From NCBI GenBank assembly GCA_964036315.1, contig OZ038508.1, positions 47,338,696 to 47,402,695 on the forward strand: a DNA stretch of 64,000 bases, written 5' to 3'. Source of the DNA: Acanthosepion esculentum (lineage: Eukaryota; Mollusca; Cephalopoda; Sepiida; Sepiidae). Below, piece after piece: positions 9,165-19,724 of the stretch (the first letter of the stretch is position 1; each line of letters starts with the position of its first letter). The position numbers and the translations under genes were made by a program. Below the pieces are notes generated by a model. It did no database searches. It was not told the DNA's origin and saw only the letters and a program-made list of their open reading frames with translations.

Positions 9165-10690
9165 GTTTGGCTTGTTTTATTTTACGTCATATCAACTTCA
9201 ATGCGTTAGTTAATGCCGACAAATTTTTATTGCTTGTAATGTTTTTTTCAAAAATGTTTTGCTGGTATCATTTTTTTTTTCATCAAAAATGTATTGCTTG
9301 TAATATTTCTTTACTTTAAAAATGTATTGCTGGTAATATTTTTTCTTCAAAATTGTATTGCTGGTAATATATTTTACTTCAAGACTGTATTGCTGGAAAT
9401 AATGTATTGCTGGTAATAATATGTTGCTGGTAATAATTATTCACACAAATGTATTGCTAATAATATTTTTCCTTCAAAAATGTATTTCTGGTGATATTTC
9501 GTTACTTCAAAAATGTATTGCTGATAATATTTTTTCCTTCAAAAATGTATAGCTGGTAATATTTCTTTCCTTCAAAAATGTATTGCTGGTAATATTTCTT
9601 TCCTTCAAAAATGTATCGCTGGTAATATTTCTTTCCTTCAAAAATGTATTGCTGGTAATATTTCTTTCCTTCAAAAATGTATCGCTGGTAATATTTTTCC
9701 TTCAAAAATGTATTGCTGGTAATATTTCTTTCCTTCAAAAATGTATTGCTGGTAATATTTTTTTCCTTCAAAAATTAATTGCTGGTAATATTTCTTTCCT
9801 TAAAAATGTATTGCTGGTAATATTTCTTTCCTTCAAAAATGTATTGCTGGTAATATTTTTTTCCTTCAAAAATGTATTGCTGGTAATATTTCTTTCCTTA
9901 AAAAATGTATTGCTGGTAATATTTCTTTCCTTCAAAAATGTATTGCTGGTAATATTTCTTCCCTTCAAAAATGTATTGCTGGTAATATTTCTTTCCTTCA
10001 AAAATGTATTGCTGGTAATATTTCTTTCCTTCAAAAATTTATCGCTGGTAATATTTCTTTCCTTAAAAAATGTATTGCTGGTAATATTTCTTTCCTTCAA
10101 AAATGTATTGCTGGTAATATTTATTTACTTTAAAAATGTATTGCTGGTAATATATTTTACTTCAAGACTGTATTGCTGTTAATAATGTATTGCTGGTAAT
10201 AATGTGTTGCTTTAATAATTATTTACAAAAATGTATTTCTAATAATATTTTTTCCTTCGAAAATGTATTGCTGGTGATAATTCGTTACTTCAGAAATGTA
10301 TTGCTGATATTATTTTTTCCTTCGAAAATGTATTGCTGGTAATATTTTTTCTTAAAAAAGGTATTGCTGGTAATATTTCTTTCCTTCAAAAATGTATTGC
10401 TGGTAATATTTCTTTCTTAAAAATAGGTATTGCTGGTAATAATGTATTGCTGGTGGTATTTTCTCCTCAAAAATTTTATTGCTGGTATTAAAATCTGTTT
10501 TGACACTTCCATAGTTTTTTAACTCTAGTTGTGTGTTAACTATTTGCCCATAGCTGGGACCCCTACCACCCCGTGCCAGGGTGGTCCTGGGGACACCAGC
10601 AATTAAGAGGTGGTTCCACGCTCCTCAAAATCTCCTGAGCGGAGGCCTTGCGGTTGGCCGTAGTTTATTGTAATACGGCATTTAATGAAT
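9165..10690 (+). mobile_element. Two-array composite repeat, copy 2 (array A expanded)
   Basis: Left flank with ACGTCATATCAAC and TTAATGCCGACAA (9180-9230), a very long array A (9225-10495), spacer with CATAGCTGGGACCCCTACCA and CACCAGCAATTAAGAGG (10496-10660), then one decayed array B unit (GTAGTTTATTGTAATACGGC). It matches copies 1 and 3 in order and orientation; copies 4 and 5 are inverted. Confidence 0.85.
9225..10495 (+). repeat. Array A: ~33-bp minisatellite, about 38 units
   Basis: The unit is about 33 bp (AAAATGTATTGCTGGTAA followed by TATTTCTTTCCTTC). It is near-identical across 9550-10110, and variable in length at both edges. Because 33 is a multiple of three, frames stay open (for example 199 codons plus strand from 9583, repeating NVLLVIFLSFK). 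The same explanation covers the minus-strand frames at 9502-9771 and 9768-10100. I see no sign of real coding. Confidence 0.95.
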
Positions 10691-10965
10691 GCAGTATTAC
10701 GTGAGATGATAATCTTCGAAAAAGAAAAGGAATATTTATGGCGGCTGGAACAAAGCCATGTGATTGGTTAAGAATAATTAAATTAAGTTTAAGACAGAAT
10801 AACGAAAACCTCAGCGAAACCCTTCCTTCAACACGTATCAATACATCAGATGAAATAAAAAAAAATCTATAATTATAATAATGTTTTTTCTTTTTCTTAT
10901 AGTCTTTGAAAATCAGTAACTGATTTCTTCTTAGTGAAATTATTCCCTTACTTCAGGTGAAAAGA
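10691..10965. other. Unassigned DNA
   Basis: Nothing recognised between composite copy 2 and the mariner element. Confidence 0.5.
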
Positions 10966-11138
10966 TTATTAGGACCTTGAATCAGTTCTCACTGTTTTCC
11001 AAAGGATGGTGTTCCAGAACTGCGTGCGTGTAATTTCAGATGGTAACGCATCTATAAGGAAGTACGATAAGCAATTTGAAATGCAGTTCATGTCATTTCA
11101 CTGAAGTGTAAAAAACTTTGTTTCTCATAGCGTTAAAC

Positions 11139-12381
11139 ATGCCGTATTTAGTGCCAAAGAAAGTGTATTTGCGAGAGATTTTGCTGCACTACTTTATTCA
11201 AAAGAAATCAGCAGATGAAACACACAGAAGTCTTGATAAGAATTACGGCGACCATGCTCTGTCGGAAGCAACATGCAGAGATTGGTTTAGACGCTTCAAA
11301 AATAATAATTCTGATGTTGAAGATAAAACGCCCTGCCGCATCCCAAAAGTTTGAAAACGAAGAATTGGAGATATTATTTTATGAAGACTCATATAAGGCG
11401 CAAGCTGATACATACAGAGTCATTAAGAGTTGATCACACAACAGTTTCGAAATGTCTGAAAGCATTAGGAATGATTCAAAAGCAAGGACATTGGGTGCCG
11501 TACGAGTTGAAGACGAGAGACTCCGAACGGCTTCTTGTCACGTGTGAACAGCTGCTTCAACGGCAAAAAGTATAGTTTTTTTTTGCATCGTATTGTGGCC
11601 AGTGATGAAAAGTGGATACACTACGATAACGTAGGAGATCGCGTGGTACGCCCGGCCATGCATCAACATTTGCGGCAAACCCAAATATCCATCGTTCGAA
11701 TCTTCTGCTCTGTATTTTGTGGTATCAGCTGGCTGTAGTTGATTATGAGCTGCGGTAACCAAACAGAAACCATCACTGGATATTGCTATCGCCCGCAATT
11801 GATGCTTATGAGGCGAGCATTGAAGTAAAAACGGCCGCTATACGAGCAGAGACACGACAAATTGATTTTGCAGCATGACAACGTTTAGCCACATGTAGCA
11901 AAACGGATGAAAACTTACTTGGAAACGCTTAAATAGGATGTCCTACCCCACCCGCCGTATTCACCAGACATTGCCTCATACGACTGTCACTTTTTCCGTT
12001 CGATGGCACATGGTCTGGCTAAGCATCACTTTCATTCTTAGGGAAGATGGGAAAAAATTGGTCGACTCGTGGTTAGCTTTAAATTGACGTGGAATTCAAA
12101 TACCGCCAGAAAATTACAACGTTTCGGCCGTTGTACGCTCCGGCCTTCTTCAGGTGGTTGGAATGTCGAACTGAACCCTTTATTTAGTTCGATATTCCAA
12201 CCACCTGAAGAAGGCCGGTGCGTACAACGGCCGAAGCGTTGTAATAAATATGGCGACAAAGATGAGGACAATAGTCCGAATAATGCAAATAACGTTCATA
12301 ATACCTCATCTCAGAAGTATAGACAGATACTGCCAGAAAAATTGGATATAGTAATGGCTAGCGATGGACCATACATTCACT
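11139..12381 (+). pseudogene. mariner transposase (DD34D type), disrupted
   Basis: From ATG 11139 the frame reads VPKKVYLREILLHYFIQKKS, the N-terminal helix-turn-helix of mariner transposases. It continues with ALSEATCRDWFRRFKNN, then (frameshifted) DHTTVSKCLKALGMIQKQGH and WVPYELK. The first catalytic Asp lies in SDEKWIHYDN (about 11600). The second lies in an LQHDN-like stretch near 11870. The region around the third Asp is DIAS-YDCHFFRSMAHGLA (about 11970-12020), where consensus is DIAPSDYHLF. The end VMASDGPYIH-stop is at 12381. Several frameshifts and stops, plus a foldback insertion at 12116-12326, make it non-functional. The length without the insertion fits the family (about 340 residues). 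Confidence 0.92.
12116..12326. mobile_element. Foldback retroposon inserted in mariner (copy 3, with TSD)
   Basis: Nested insertion bounded by ATACCGCCAGAAAATT (12100-12115) and ATACTGCCAGAAAAATT (12327-12343), a target duplication of 16-17 bp. The first ~58 bp (ACAACGTTTCGGCCGTTGTA..) and the bases at about 12187-12243 form an almost perfect hairpin. The remaining right arm (GCGACAAAGATGAGGACAAT..) is as in the other copies. Here the tRNA-like core is deleted, leaving a pure foldback. Removing the insert re-joins mariner codons, which proves the order of events. Confidence 0.93.
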
Positions 12382-12639
12382 GACATGTTTCTTACTAAGT
12401 TTTGTAAATAAAACATTACTTTTCATTAAAAAATCAGCAAGAAATTATTCAAGGTTCTAATAAAAACAAGAGAAAAGAGTTTTACAGAAATTTGAACCTG
12501 ATCAGAAATACGGAATTAAGGTTCAATCCGGAAATAAACGCGACGGCAATGAAAGCAAATATGTTGAAAAATATGTAAAAAAAAAAAGTTGAATAAAATT
12601 AATGCCTGTTTCGTATTTAAGTCGCGAGATTAAATGTAC

Positions 12640-13120
12640 GCTTACACCAATCGAGCACAGCCGCAGTACACGACTACATATCGTTTTAAGGAGTATTTTT
12701 TATATCTTTTTATTGAATATTCATTGAACCATTCCGACGGTATGGATCAGAACATTATCAGTTCGTCTTGGAAGACGACTGGATGAAACATAAAGAAATC
12801 TACTTAGAAAAATCCAGAACTTCTTTTGGAGATCCCATTCAACGCTTTCAGCAATTTACGGAGAACTAAGAGCAATCTCTCTTAAGCACAAACAAAAACG
12901 ATCACAGTTTGTCGGCCACTGACACCGAGCGGACCGGGAAATCGTCTCATCCTTACTCCTATCGCATCTTTCTGGAAGTTTCTTCTCACGAAATTGACTT
13001 TCACAGACACCATAGCTCGGGACTCAGGGTTGGACATTGGGGGTCTGGGGACGGCAATACAGGACCAAACAATATGGAAAGGAATTGTTAATAGTGTTCC
13101 GAGCAAACATAAGGAGGTCG
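12640..13120 (+). pseudogene. LINE family 4 C-terminal relic with (GAT)n tail
   Basis: Split across frames, the segment reads KRSQFVGH-HRAD..EIVSSLLL, then GLRVGHWGSGDGNTGPNNME / KQYGKELLIVF. This corresponds to the widely found LINE ending L-F-x-GHC-R-x..GLD-x-x-L-x-x-AMQDR-x-W-x-x-IV. It then runs straight into a (GAT)n microsatellite, which acts as the element's 3' tail. No start, RT core or endonuclease is present. Confidence 0.6.
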
Positions 13121-13121
13121 A

Positions 13122-13123
<2 letters not shown>

Positions 13124-13180
<57 letters not shown>

Positions 13181-13181
13181 A
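13124..13181. repeat. (GAT)n microsatellite, LINE 3' tail
   Basis: About 19 uninterrupted ATG/GAT triplets at the 3' end of the LINE relic. On the minus strand it gives the poly-His stretch of the 12882-13238 open frame, which is therefore spurious. Confidence 0.95.
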
Positions 13182-13264
13182 TCTTTTGCCACGACACATT
13201 ACTTTAATGGCAAGAGCGTAAATCTCAGATATAGGCATTTTGGGCAGATTAAATGATATTTTGA

Positions 13265-13540
13265 ATTAACTCCGTTGGGTACTTACATTATTTACATGTC
13301 GGTTATTGTCTTCGTCTTTCTTGTTATCACAACGTTTCGGCTGTTGTGCACTTCGGCCTTCATCAGGTGTATGTCGATTCGTGTAACCTACAACGAATTT
13401 CGAACTGAACACTTTAACTGTAACTACAAACCAATTCTGAGTGTCCTCAGTACAAGATATAATTATACACTGGCAGGACTTTGCGGTAAGGAGGATGTAT
13501 ATAAAGATATAAACCCTGCAATAAAATAGCCTAGTAGATT
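13265..13540 (+). mobile_element. Foldback retroposon, left arm only (copy 4)
   Basis: ACATTATTTACATGTCGG, then ATCACAACGTTTCGGCTGTT and TCGAACTGAACACTTTAA are the left-arm landmarks of the foldback family. No right arm is visible. On the minus strand it carries the cleanest CTGATGA..GCCGAAAC motif of this family (13330-13371). Confidence 0.65.
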
Positions 13541-13589
13541 ATAGCAGATCGAGTAATAATTGAACAGTACTAAAAATAAGAACTTGGCG

Positions 13590-13975
13590 ACATATTGTAG
13601 ATTGTAGGACGAGAATAATTTATTTGTAGATTGTAGGACGAGAATAATTTATTTGTAGATTGTAGGACGAGAATAATTTATTTGTAGATTGGAGGACAAG
13701 AATAATTTATTTGTAGATTGCAATACGAGAATAATTTATTTGTAGATTGTAGGACGAGAATAATTTATTTTTAGATTCTAAGACAAGAATAATTTATTTG
13801 TAGATTGTAAGACAAGAATAATTTATTTGTAGATTGTAGGACGAGAATAATTTATTTGTAGATTGTAAGACAAGTATAATTTATTTGTAGATTGTAAGAC
13901 AAGAATAATTTATTTGTAGATTGTAGGACGAGAATAAATTATTTGTAGATTGGAGGACGAGAATAATTTATTTGT
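13590..13975 (+). repeat. 29-bp minisatellite, about 13 units
   Basis: The unit GTAGATTGTAGGACGAGA plus ATAATTTATTT repeats with few substitutions (GGACGAG or AAGACAAG variants). There are no unique spacers between units, so it is not CRISPR-like. Confidence 0.95.
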
Positions 13976-13979
13976 TGTG

Positions 13980-14385
13980 ATAACAACAATGATGCTATCA
14001 ACAGGCCGCTGGTAAAATTGAAAATAATGTTAAATTCTCATACCCACTAATTCAGACAAAAAGAAAACAGTGATTGACGACGTGCGTAATGATAAGTTTT
14101 AAATGTCATTGACAAAATTTTCTGTTTTTAATTTCCCCCATACACAGATTCAATTTTTTCTCGCCAGGACACGAGTAGATTAATAAACAGAAGGAATGAA
14201 ATTATATAGCATTGTCGTTACGCCGACGCGTTCCTTAGAAAATGAGGGAAAAAAGAGACAAAACACGGGAACGCTCATTTTGGAAATCTCCTGGCGTGAA
14301 GCAGTGTTATATGTTATTTTGGTATGTACAGAAAATGATTTATGTAAAAACGAGAACTCAGTGACGTAAGCAAATGAATATGCAA
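13980..14385. other. Unassigned DNA
   Basis: No recognised coding or repeat features. Confidence 0.5.
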
Positions 14386-14389
14386 ATCA

Positions 14390-14460
<71 letters not shown>

Positions 14461-14723
14461 AATATATATAATATATATATATGTAATATATATATAAGTA
14501 TATATATATATTACATATAGATATAATATTTATAATATTTATATATGTAATACATATATATATATGTATATATATATATGTAATATATATATAATATATA
14601 TATATGTAATATATATATATGTAATATATATTACATTTATATATAATATATATATATATTACATATATATATATGTAATATACATATATATGTAATATAC
14701 ATATATATATATATATATATATA

Positions 14724-14754
<31 letters not shown>

Positions 14755-14755
14755 T
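14390..14755. repeat. Compound (AT)n / TAATATATA / (GT)n microsatellite
   Basis: A 60-bp pure (AT)n run, then irregular ATATGTAATATAT units, then (AT)n and (GT)n at 14724-14755. Open frames here are repeat artefacts. Confidence 0.95.
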
Positions 14756-14908
14756 GTAAATACGCATGAGAGGCTCTTTGTTACAATTAATTTAAAAGTA
14801 ACTGTTTCCATGCTGGAGGAAGTCGGTCAGAGTTTTCGAGCGGATTAAACAAAAATAAACATGTGTCCAGATTATTCAAAGAAAATATGCTTGAATGAAG
14901 ATATGCTG

Positions 14909-14910
<2 letters not shown>

Positions 14911-14985
<75 letters not shown>
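14911..14985. repeat. (AT)n microsatellite
   Basis: Pure TA run of about 74 bp. The adjacent GC-rich stretch 14983-15095 is bracketed by ATACCCTG and CAGGGTAT, an 8-bp inverted pair. Confidence 0.95.
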
Positions 14986-14988
<3 letters not shown>

Positions 14989-15128
14989 CTGCCTGGTGGC
15001 AAACGGTTCTGGTGACGCCAGAGGTGGCAGTCCCGCCATAGCCACCGAAACCGTGATATCACCCCGGGTCGGCGGCTGATGAAGACAGGGTATCGCACGT
15101 GTTAATACACGTTGTATGTTAAAAAGAA

Positions 15129-15129
<1 letters not shown>

Positions 15130-15160
<31 letters not shown>

Positions 15161-15360
15161 GCGTGCGTATGTTTCTGTGTGAGAGAGAGAGAGTGGGTAT
15201 ACGTGTGTGTTTGAGTGAGAGAGTGTCTGCTTGTGTGTTTGTGCGTGAGAGAGAGTGTGTTTGTCTTTGTGTATGTGAGAGAGTGTGTGTACGTGTGCAA
15301 AATGTGTGCGAGCGTGTGTGTGTGTGTTTTTGTGAGTGATAGAGGAAGAGAGAATGTGTG
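15130..15360. repeat. (GT)n with GAGA-rich interruptions
   Basis: Starts as pure GT, then degenerates into GTGTGT/GAGAGA blocks. All long frames across it are low-complexity. Confidence 0.9.
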
Positions 15361-15429
15361 TATCTGTCTATAGTGCGTCTACTAAGAGAATTTAATCGAC
15401 TAAACATGTGAGCAATGACGAAGAAAATG

Positions 15430-15690
15430 GAACCGAAAAGGTCACTTTTAACATATCATCAGAAAGGGGGCGTAGATATTTTTAAGGTATATGATGAGGA
15501 AAAAAGGCTTAGAAAGCTTGACACTCACAGGTCATAATGCAGGCAAGAGGGACAGAGAAAAAATAGCGCAGAACCTATCTACGGAGATTGTGTGAATGGT
15601 TAGCAGAACAGAGATTAGGAGAGATTAGCGAAAAGACTAAATATGCTAATGGGCCACACTCCTGATAGAAAAGGGCAGAGACCAATAATA
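15430..15690 (+). pseudogene. LINE family 1 C-terminal scrap
   Basis: LESLTLTGHNAGKRDREKIAQNLSTEIV can be read in one frame in pieces (LESLTLTGH, KRDREKIAQNL). This corresponds to the xLENLxLTGxxExxRxRGxQRxxYL block of family 1. The rest is degraded. The equivalent block recurs at 30.78 kb. Confidence 0.55.
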
Positions 15691-15699
15691 ATAAGATGA

Positions 15700-16135
15700 G
15701 TAAGAAGATGGTGGAGGAGGAGGATCAAATGGAGGAGGAGGATCAGGAGGCGGAATAGAAATAGTAAATTATAGGCCAAGGTGGTGAAGAAGAAGAAGAA
15801 GAAGAAGAAGAGGAGGAGGAGGAGGAGGAGGAGGAGAAGATAAAGAAGAGGAGGAGGAGGAGGAGAAGAAGAAGAAGAATAAGAAGAAGAGGAGGAGGAG
15901 GAGGAGGAGAAGAAGAAGAATAGGAGGAGGAGGAGGAGGAAGAGAAGAAAAACAGGAGGAGAAGGAGAAAAACAGGAGGAGGAGGAGAAGGAGAAAAACA
16001 TGAGGAGGAGGAGGAGGAGAAGGAGAAGAAGAAGGTGGGAGGTGACAGGCAAGAATAAATGAAAGTCCATGGCAGTGACGTAGAAGGAGGAGGAGGAGCG
16101 AAAGGAAGAGGAGGAATGAACGGAGAAGAAAAATA
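15700..16135 (+). repeat. 430-bp polypurine (GAG/GAA)n tract
   Basis: The plus strand is almost entirely A and G, built of GAG and GAA triplets with a few interruptions. Such mirror-repeat purine tracts can form triplex (H-DNA) structures. The Ser/Leu/Phe-rich minus-strand frames (151 and 157 codons) are repeat artefacts. Confidence 0.93.
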
Positions 16136-16171
16136 TGGCAGGCCAAAACGGTGACGAATGAGTAGGAGGAG

Positions 16172-16250
16172 GGTGAAGGGTGAAGAAAAAAATTAAATGA
16201 AGACCAAGATCGTCTTGGTCTCCATTTAATTTTGTTCTTCACCCTTCACC
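16172..16250. repeat. Near-perfect 79-bp palindrome
   Basis: The left arm GGTGAAGGGTGAAGAA..GAAGACCAAGA is mirrored by TCTTGGTCTCCAT..TTCACCCTTCACC, with about two mismatches in 38 bp and a 3-base centre (TCG near 16211). It should extrude a cruciform. Confidence 0.93.
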
Positions 16251-16690
16251 GAAGAGGGAGTAGCAGGCGTAGAAGGAGAAGTGTGTCTTGGGGGGGTGGG
16301 GGTGGAGGGTATCGCTCTGCTACATCATATCCTAAAACTGAATACAAATAGGCAAATTATATATCTACATGTAACGTAGATTTCTGGCGAGAAGGAAATT
16401 ATTCTTCCGGTGAATTACGAATCATAACAGTTCAATGCGAAATAGTATAATCTTTGTTTAGTTTAATATTGATGAAGTACTGACGGGGAAGAAATAAATG
16501 TAATTACAAAATTGTATAGTAAACCATAGTATTTCGAGTTTATGGGTATTCAGGGGGGGGGTGCAAAAATAGGTATACAGTAGGTAAATAACTACGATGC
16601 ATAAAATTAGATAATCAGTATAGTGTTTTGTGTGCAGATTTTATTTGTCAATACCGTATACCTGCATTTACTACTCTCGGTATACTGGCA
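16251..16690. other. Unassigned DNA
   Basis: No recognised coding or repeat features. Short G8 runs are present near 16290 and 16552. Confidence 0.5.
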
Positions 16691-16729
<39 letters not shown>

Positions 16730-16760
16730 CATATATATATATATAAACATAGCTTAAATA

Positions 16761-16790
<30 letters not shown>
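16691..16790. repeat. (AC)n and (AT)n microsatellites
   Basis: (AC)n at 16691-16719, then interrupted (AT)n to 16790. Confidence 0.93.
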
Positions 16791-16795
<5 letters not shown>

Positions 16796-16799
16796 GAAA

Positions 16800-16933
16800 T
16801 ATAGTCTTAGGGTGTGCTATATTTATGGGATAAAGTGCTCAATATCAGAGATAGAGCATGTGTAAATATAAAAGTGAACATAGAAGTCAATACTTAGAGG
16901 CGACAGTGTGTTTCATGCTAGATGCAATCGTCA

Positions 16934-16937
<4 letters not shown>
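16800..16937. repeat. Short repeat unit between (AT)n tracts, hammerhead-like motif
   Basis: Contains GGGATAAAGTGCTCAATATC, which recurs as TGGAAAGCGCTCAATATC at 63.34 kb. Its minus strand ends with CTGACGA, a short stem-loop, GAAAC and a GUC triplet, directly beside the next (AT)n run. Family identity is unknown. Confidence 0.45.
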
Positions 16938-18235
<1,298 letters not shown>

Positions 18236-18238
18236 TTT

Positions 18239-18628
18239 ATACAAAGCGTCCCTAATGTCTGGACACTTAGGAAATCTCATTAACTATATTTTTATACCTT
18301 CACAGATTAAACAAAGTTTTGTCGAATGAAGAAAGAACTGACTTCTGTTTCTGCGATATACGAAAGATGTGGTCAATGAAAATCACGGACGCAAGACTTT
18401 TGACTGAACGAATAAAGAGGAAATATGCTCAAACCGACGGCCATATAGAGTTATTGGATCGCATTCACATAAATCTTGCAAAGCTTATCAACATTTGCAT
18501 CATAAATGATGGAAATCATAATGAAGATGCTATTTGTTAATATTCTAATTCAATACAATGTTGAATATTTCATTTCTTGAAAATATGCATTTTTGCCTAT
18601 GTTCAGACTTTAGAGACACCCTGTATAT
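18239..18628 (+). mobile_element. TIR element ending ACAGGGTGTCTC
   Basis: The left end TATACAAAGCGTCCCTAATG and right end (reverse complement TATACAGGGTGTCTCTAAAG) are inverted repeats of about 32 bp with mismatches. The length is 390 bp. The interior keeps only a transposase C terminus (18319-18540). Confidence 0.75.
18319..18540 (+). pseudogene. Transposase C-terminal remnant
   Basis: A 73-codon open frame ends HIELLDRIHINLAKLINICI then INDGNHNEDAIC-stop. The closing C-I-x-N-D-G-x-H-x-E pattern matches the fragment at 8.2 kb and resembles the C terminus of IS630/Tc1/mariner-type transposases. The upstream half (MSNEERTDFCFCDIRKMW) is not recognisable. There are no catalytic residues. It fits a non-autonomous TIR element derived by internal deletion. 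Confidence 0.55.
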
Positions 18629-18639
18629 TATCCATCTTT

Positions 18640-19140
18640 TCGGTACCTTTTGAGTAACATCCAACGGGTTCTCATGTGAACGTTTTCGGTGACTTATTTA
18701 ATGTGTTTTTCATTACGGTAAAAGAAAGCCTTTTACAGATATACAAAAGGGTAGTAATCGGTTGGTGTAAGATTAGGTGAATATGGTAAATGGGATAGAA
18801 CTGACCAATCAGATTCTAACATCTTTCCTTACCTTATTCTTGCTCTCTGCTGCTTTGCCTTGTAATGGTGTAGAAAACCTTTTTTCTTGTTTATGTCCGT
18901 TGCTCGCTTTTCGACCAAAATTTTATTGACATGTTGTAACTGAATGACATGAGAATGTGCATTGTATATTTCATTGTGTTTTATGAAAGCTATCTGCATA
19001 ATAGCTCGATGATCCAGCCACAAATACAATATGACTTTTCTTCCATGGGAGACAACTTTGTGTGTTAGTTTGAATATTTTAACCCTGAACATTATCGTGT
19101 GTTGGCCTACTCCAATTACTGTCTTAACTGCCACCAAATA
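18640..19140 (-). pseudogene. mariner-like transposase relic, catalytic half
   Basis: On the minus strand the frame at 19137-18829 reads KVILYLWLDHRAIMQIAFI, NAHSHVIQLQHVNKILVEKR and GFLHHYKAKQQRA. This corresponds to mariner WWDxxGIIxxEFL..YxxQLxxV..K-R and the second-Asp motif LHDNARPH, here decayed (HHYKAKQQR), so that Asp is lost. Further down (18760-18830), in another frame, VLSHLPYSPNLTPTDYYPF matches the third-Asp motif PYSPDLAPSDYHLF. The N-terminal DNA-binding half is missing. It abuts the TIR element at 18.24-18.63 kb but belongs to a different family. Confidence 0.85.
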
Positions 19141-19690
19141 TTAAGACGACACATTAATGTGTTAATGTTTTTACTATAATTTATTATATTTCATATAGTC
19201 ATAATTAGTAAATAAATTTCGGTCCAACTTGTATGATTGATTATTTTATTTTCTTTATTGAGATGTAATATAGCTATGCATTGCTGTCTACTCGGTATTA
19301 TTAACATCTCATAAGAACTACAAAATCTGTTACGATTAGGCATACGTTTGATGATCTTCCTACCAATGTCCTTATCATTTTATGAAAAACTGAACAAGTC
19401 ATATTTGTCTACAGTTATGATACCGTGTTGCCACTCGCTTATAGTCTGCCACAAATGACCTTGTTTAGGATTCTATTTCAGGCTACAATTTGCCATGATT
19501 TAATTTTTTTAATTTTGGTTTATTTTGAATTTAGGGAGGGTATGACAACTAATTTGTTAATCACAGTAAACCTGCAAGCCTAATTTGGGACTCTGACCTA
19601 GTGCTTTTTGGTATCCTCTTCTCTTTCGAAAATAGAGGGGTTATTTTGTTTTTGAAATTAAAAACAATCGTTTACTCACCAGTTATTTAC
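19141..19690. other. Unassigned AT-rich DNA
   Basis: No recognised coding or repeat features. Confidence 0.5.
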
Positions 19691-19696
19691 CATCGC

Positions 19697-19724
19697 CTGA
19701 AGAGGCACAACTTTGTGCCGAAAC
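19697..19724 (+). ncRNA. Hammerhead-ribozyme-like core (candidate)
   Basis: CTGAAGA is followed immediately by a perfect 5-bp stem GGCAC/GTGCC with a 6-base loop, then GAAAC. Known hammerheads have C-U-G-A-N-G-A, stem II, G-A-A-A in this spacing. An N-U-H cleavage triplet is possible downstream (GTT near 19731), but stem I is only about 3 bp by eye. Activity is unproven. It lies about 65 bp from an (AT)n tract. Confidence 0.35.

Larger units (their letters stand above)
10969..12460 (+). mobile_element. mariner element, complete ends, split by a retroposon
   Basis: The left end TTAGGACCTTGAATCAGTTC matches the reverse complement of the right end (TTAGAACCTTGAATAATTTC). Both are flanked by the TA target dinucleotide (10967-10968 and 12461-12462). 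Total length is 1,492 bp; subtracting the internal insertion of about 211 bp and its duplicated target site leaves about 1.27 kb, the usual size of a mariner. The transposase frame inside is broken. Confidence 0.93.

Noticed and set aside
9583..10182. 199-codon open frame with an eleven-residue repeat (NVLLVIFLSFK)
   Set aside because: It is a 33-bp minisatellite; unit length divisible by three keeps frames open on both strands. No start context, no non-repeat domain.
13590..13975. CRISPR-like regular direct repeats (29 bp), also the 30-, 33- and 119-bp arrays
   Set aside because: Units are contiguous with no unique spacers, and the window is clearly eukaryotic.
14387..14767. Long Tyr-Ile, Cys-Val and His-Thr open frames (also at 16.9, 24.7, 25.5, 41.1, 50.1, 61.0 kb and others)
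   Set aside because: Translations of (AT)n, (GT)n and (AC)n microsatellites.
15615..16242. 151- and 157-codon Ser/Leu/Phe-rich minus-strand frames
   Set aside because: Read from the (CTC/TTC) complement of the polypurine tract; no protein signal beyond composition.
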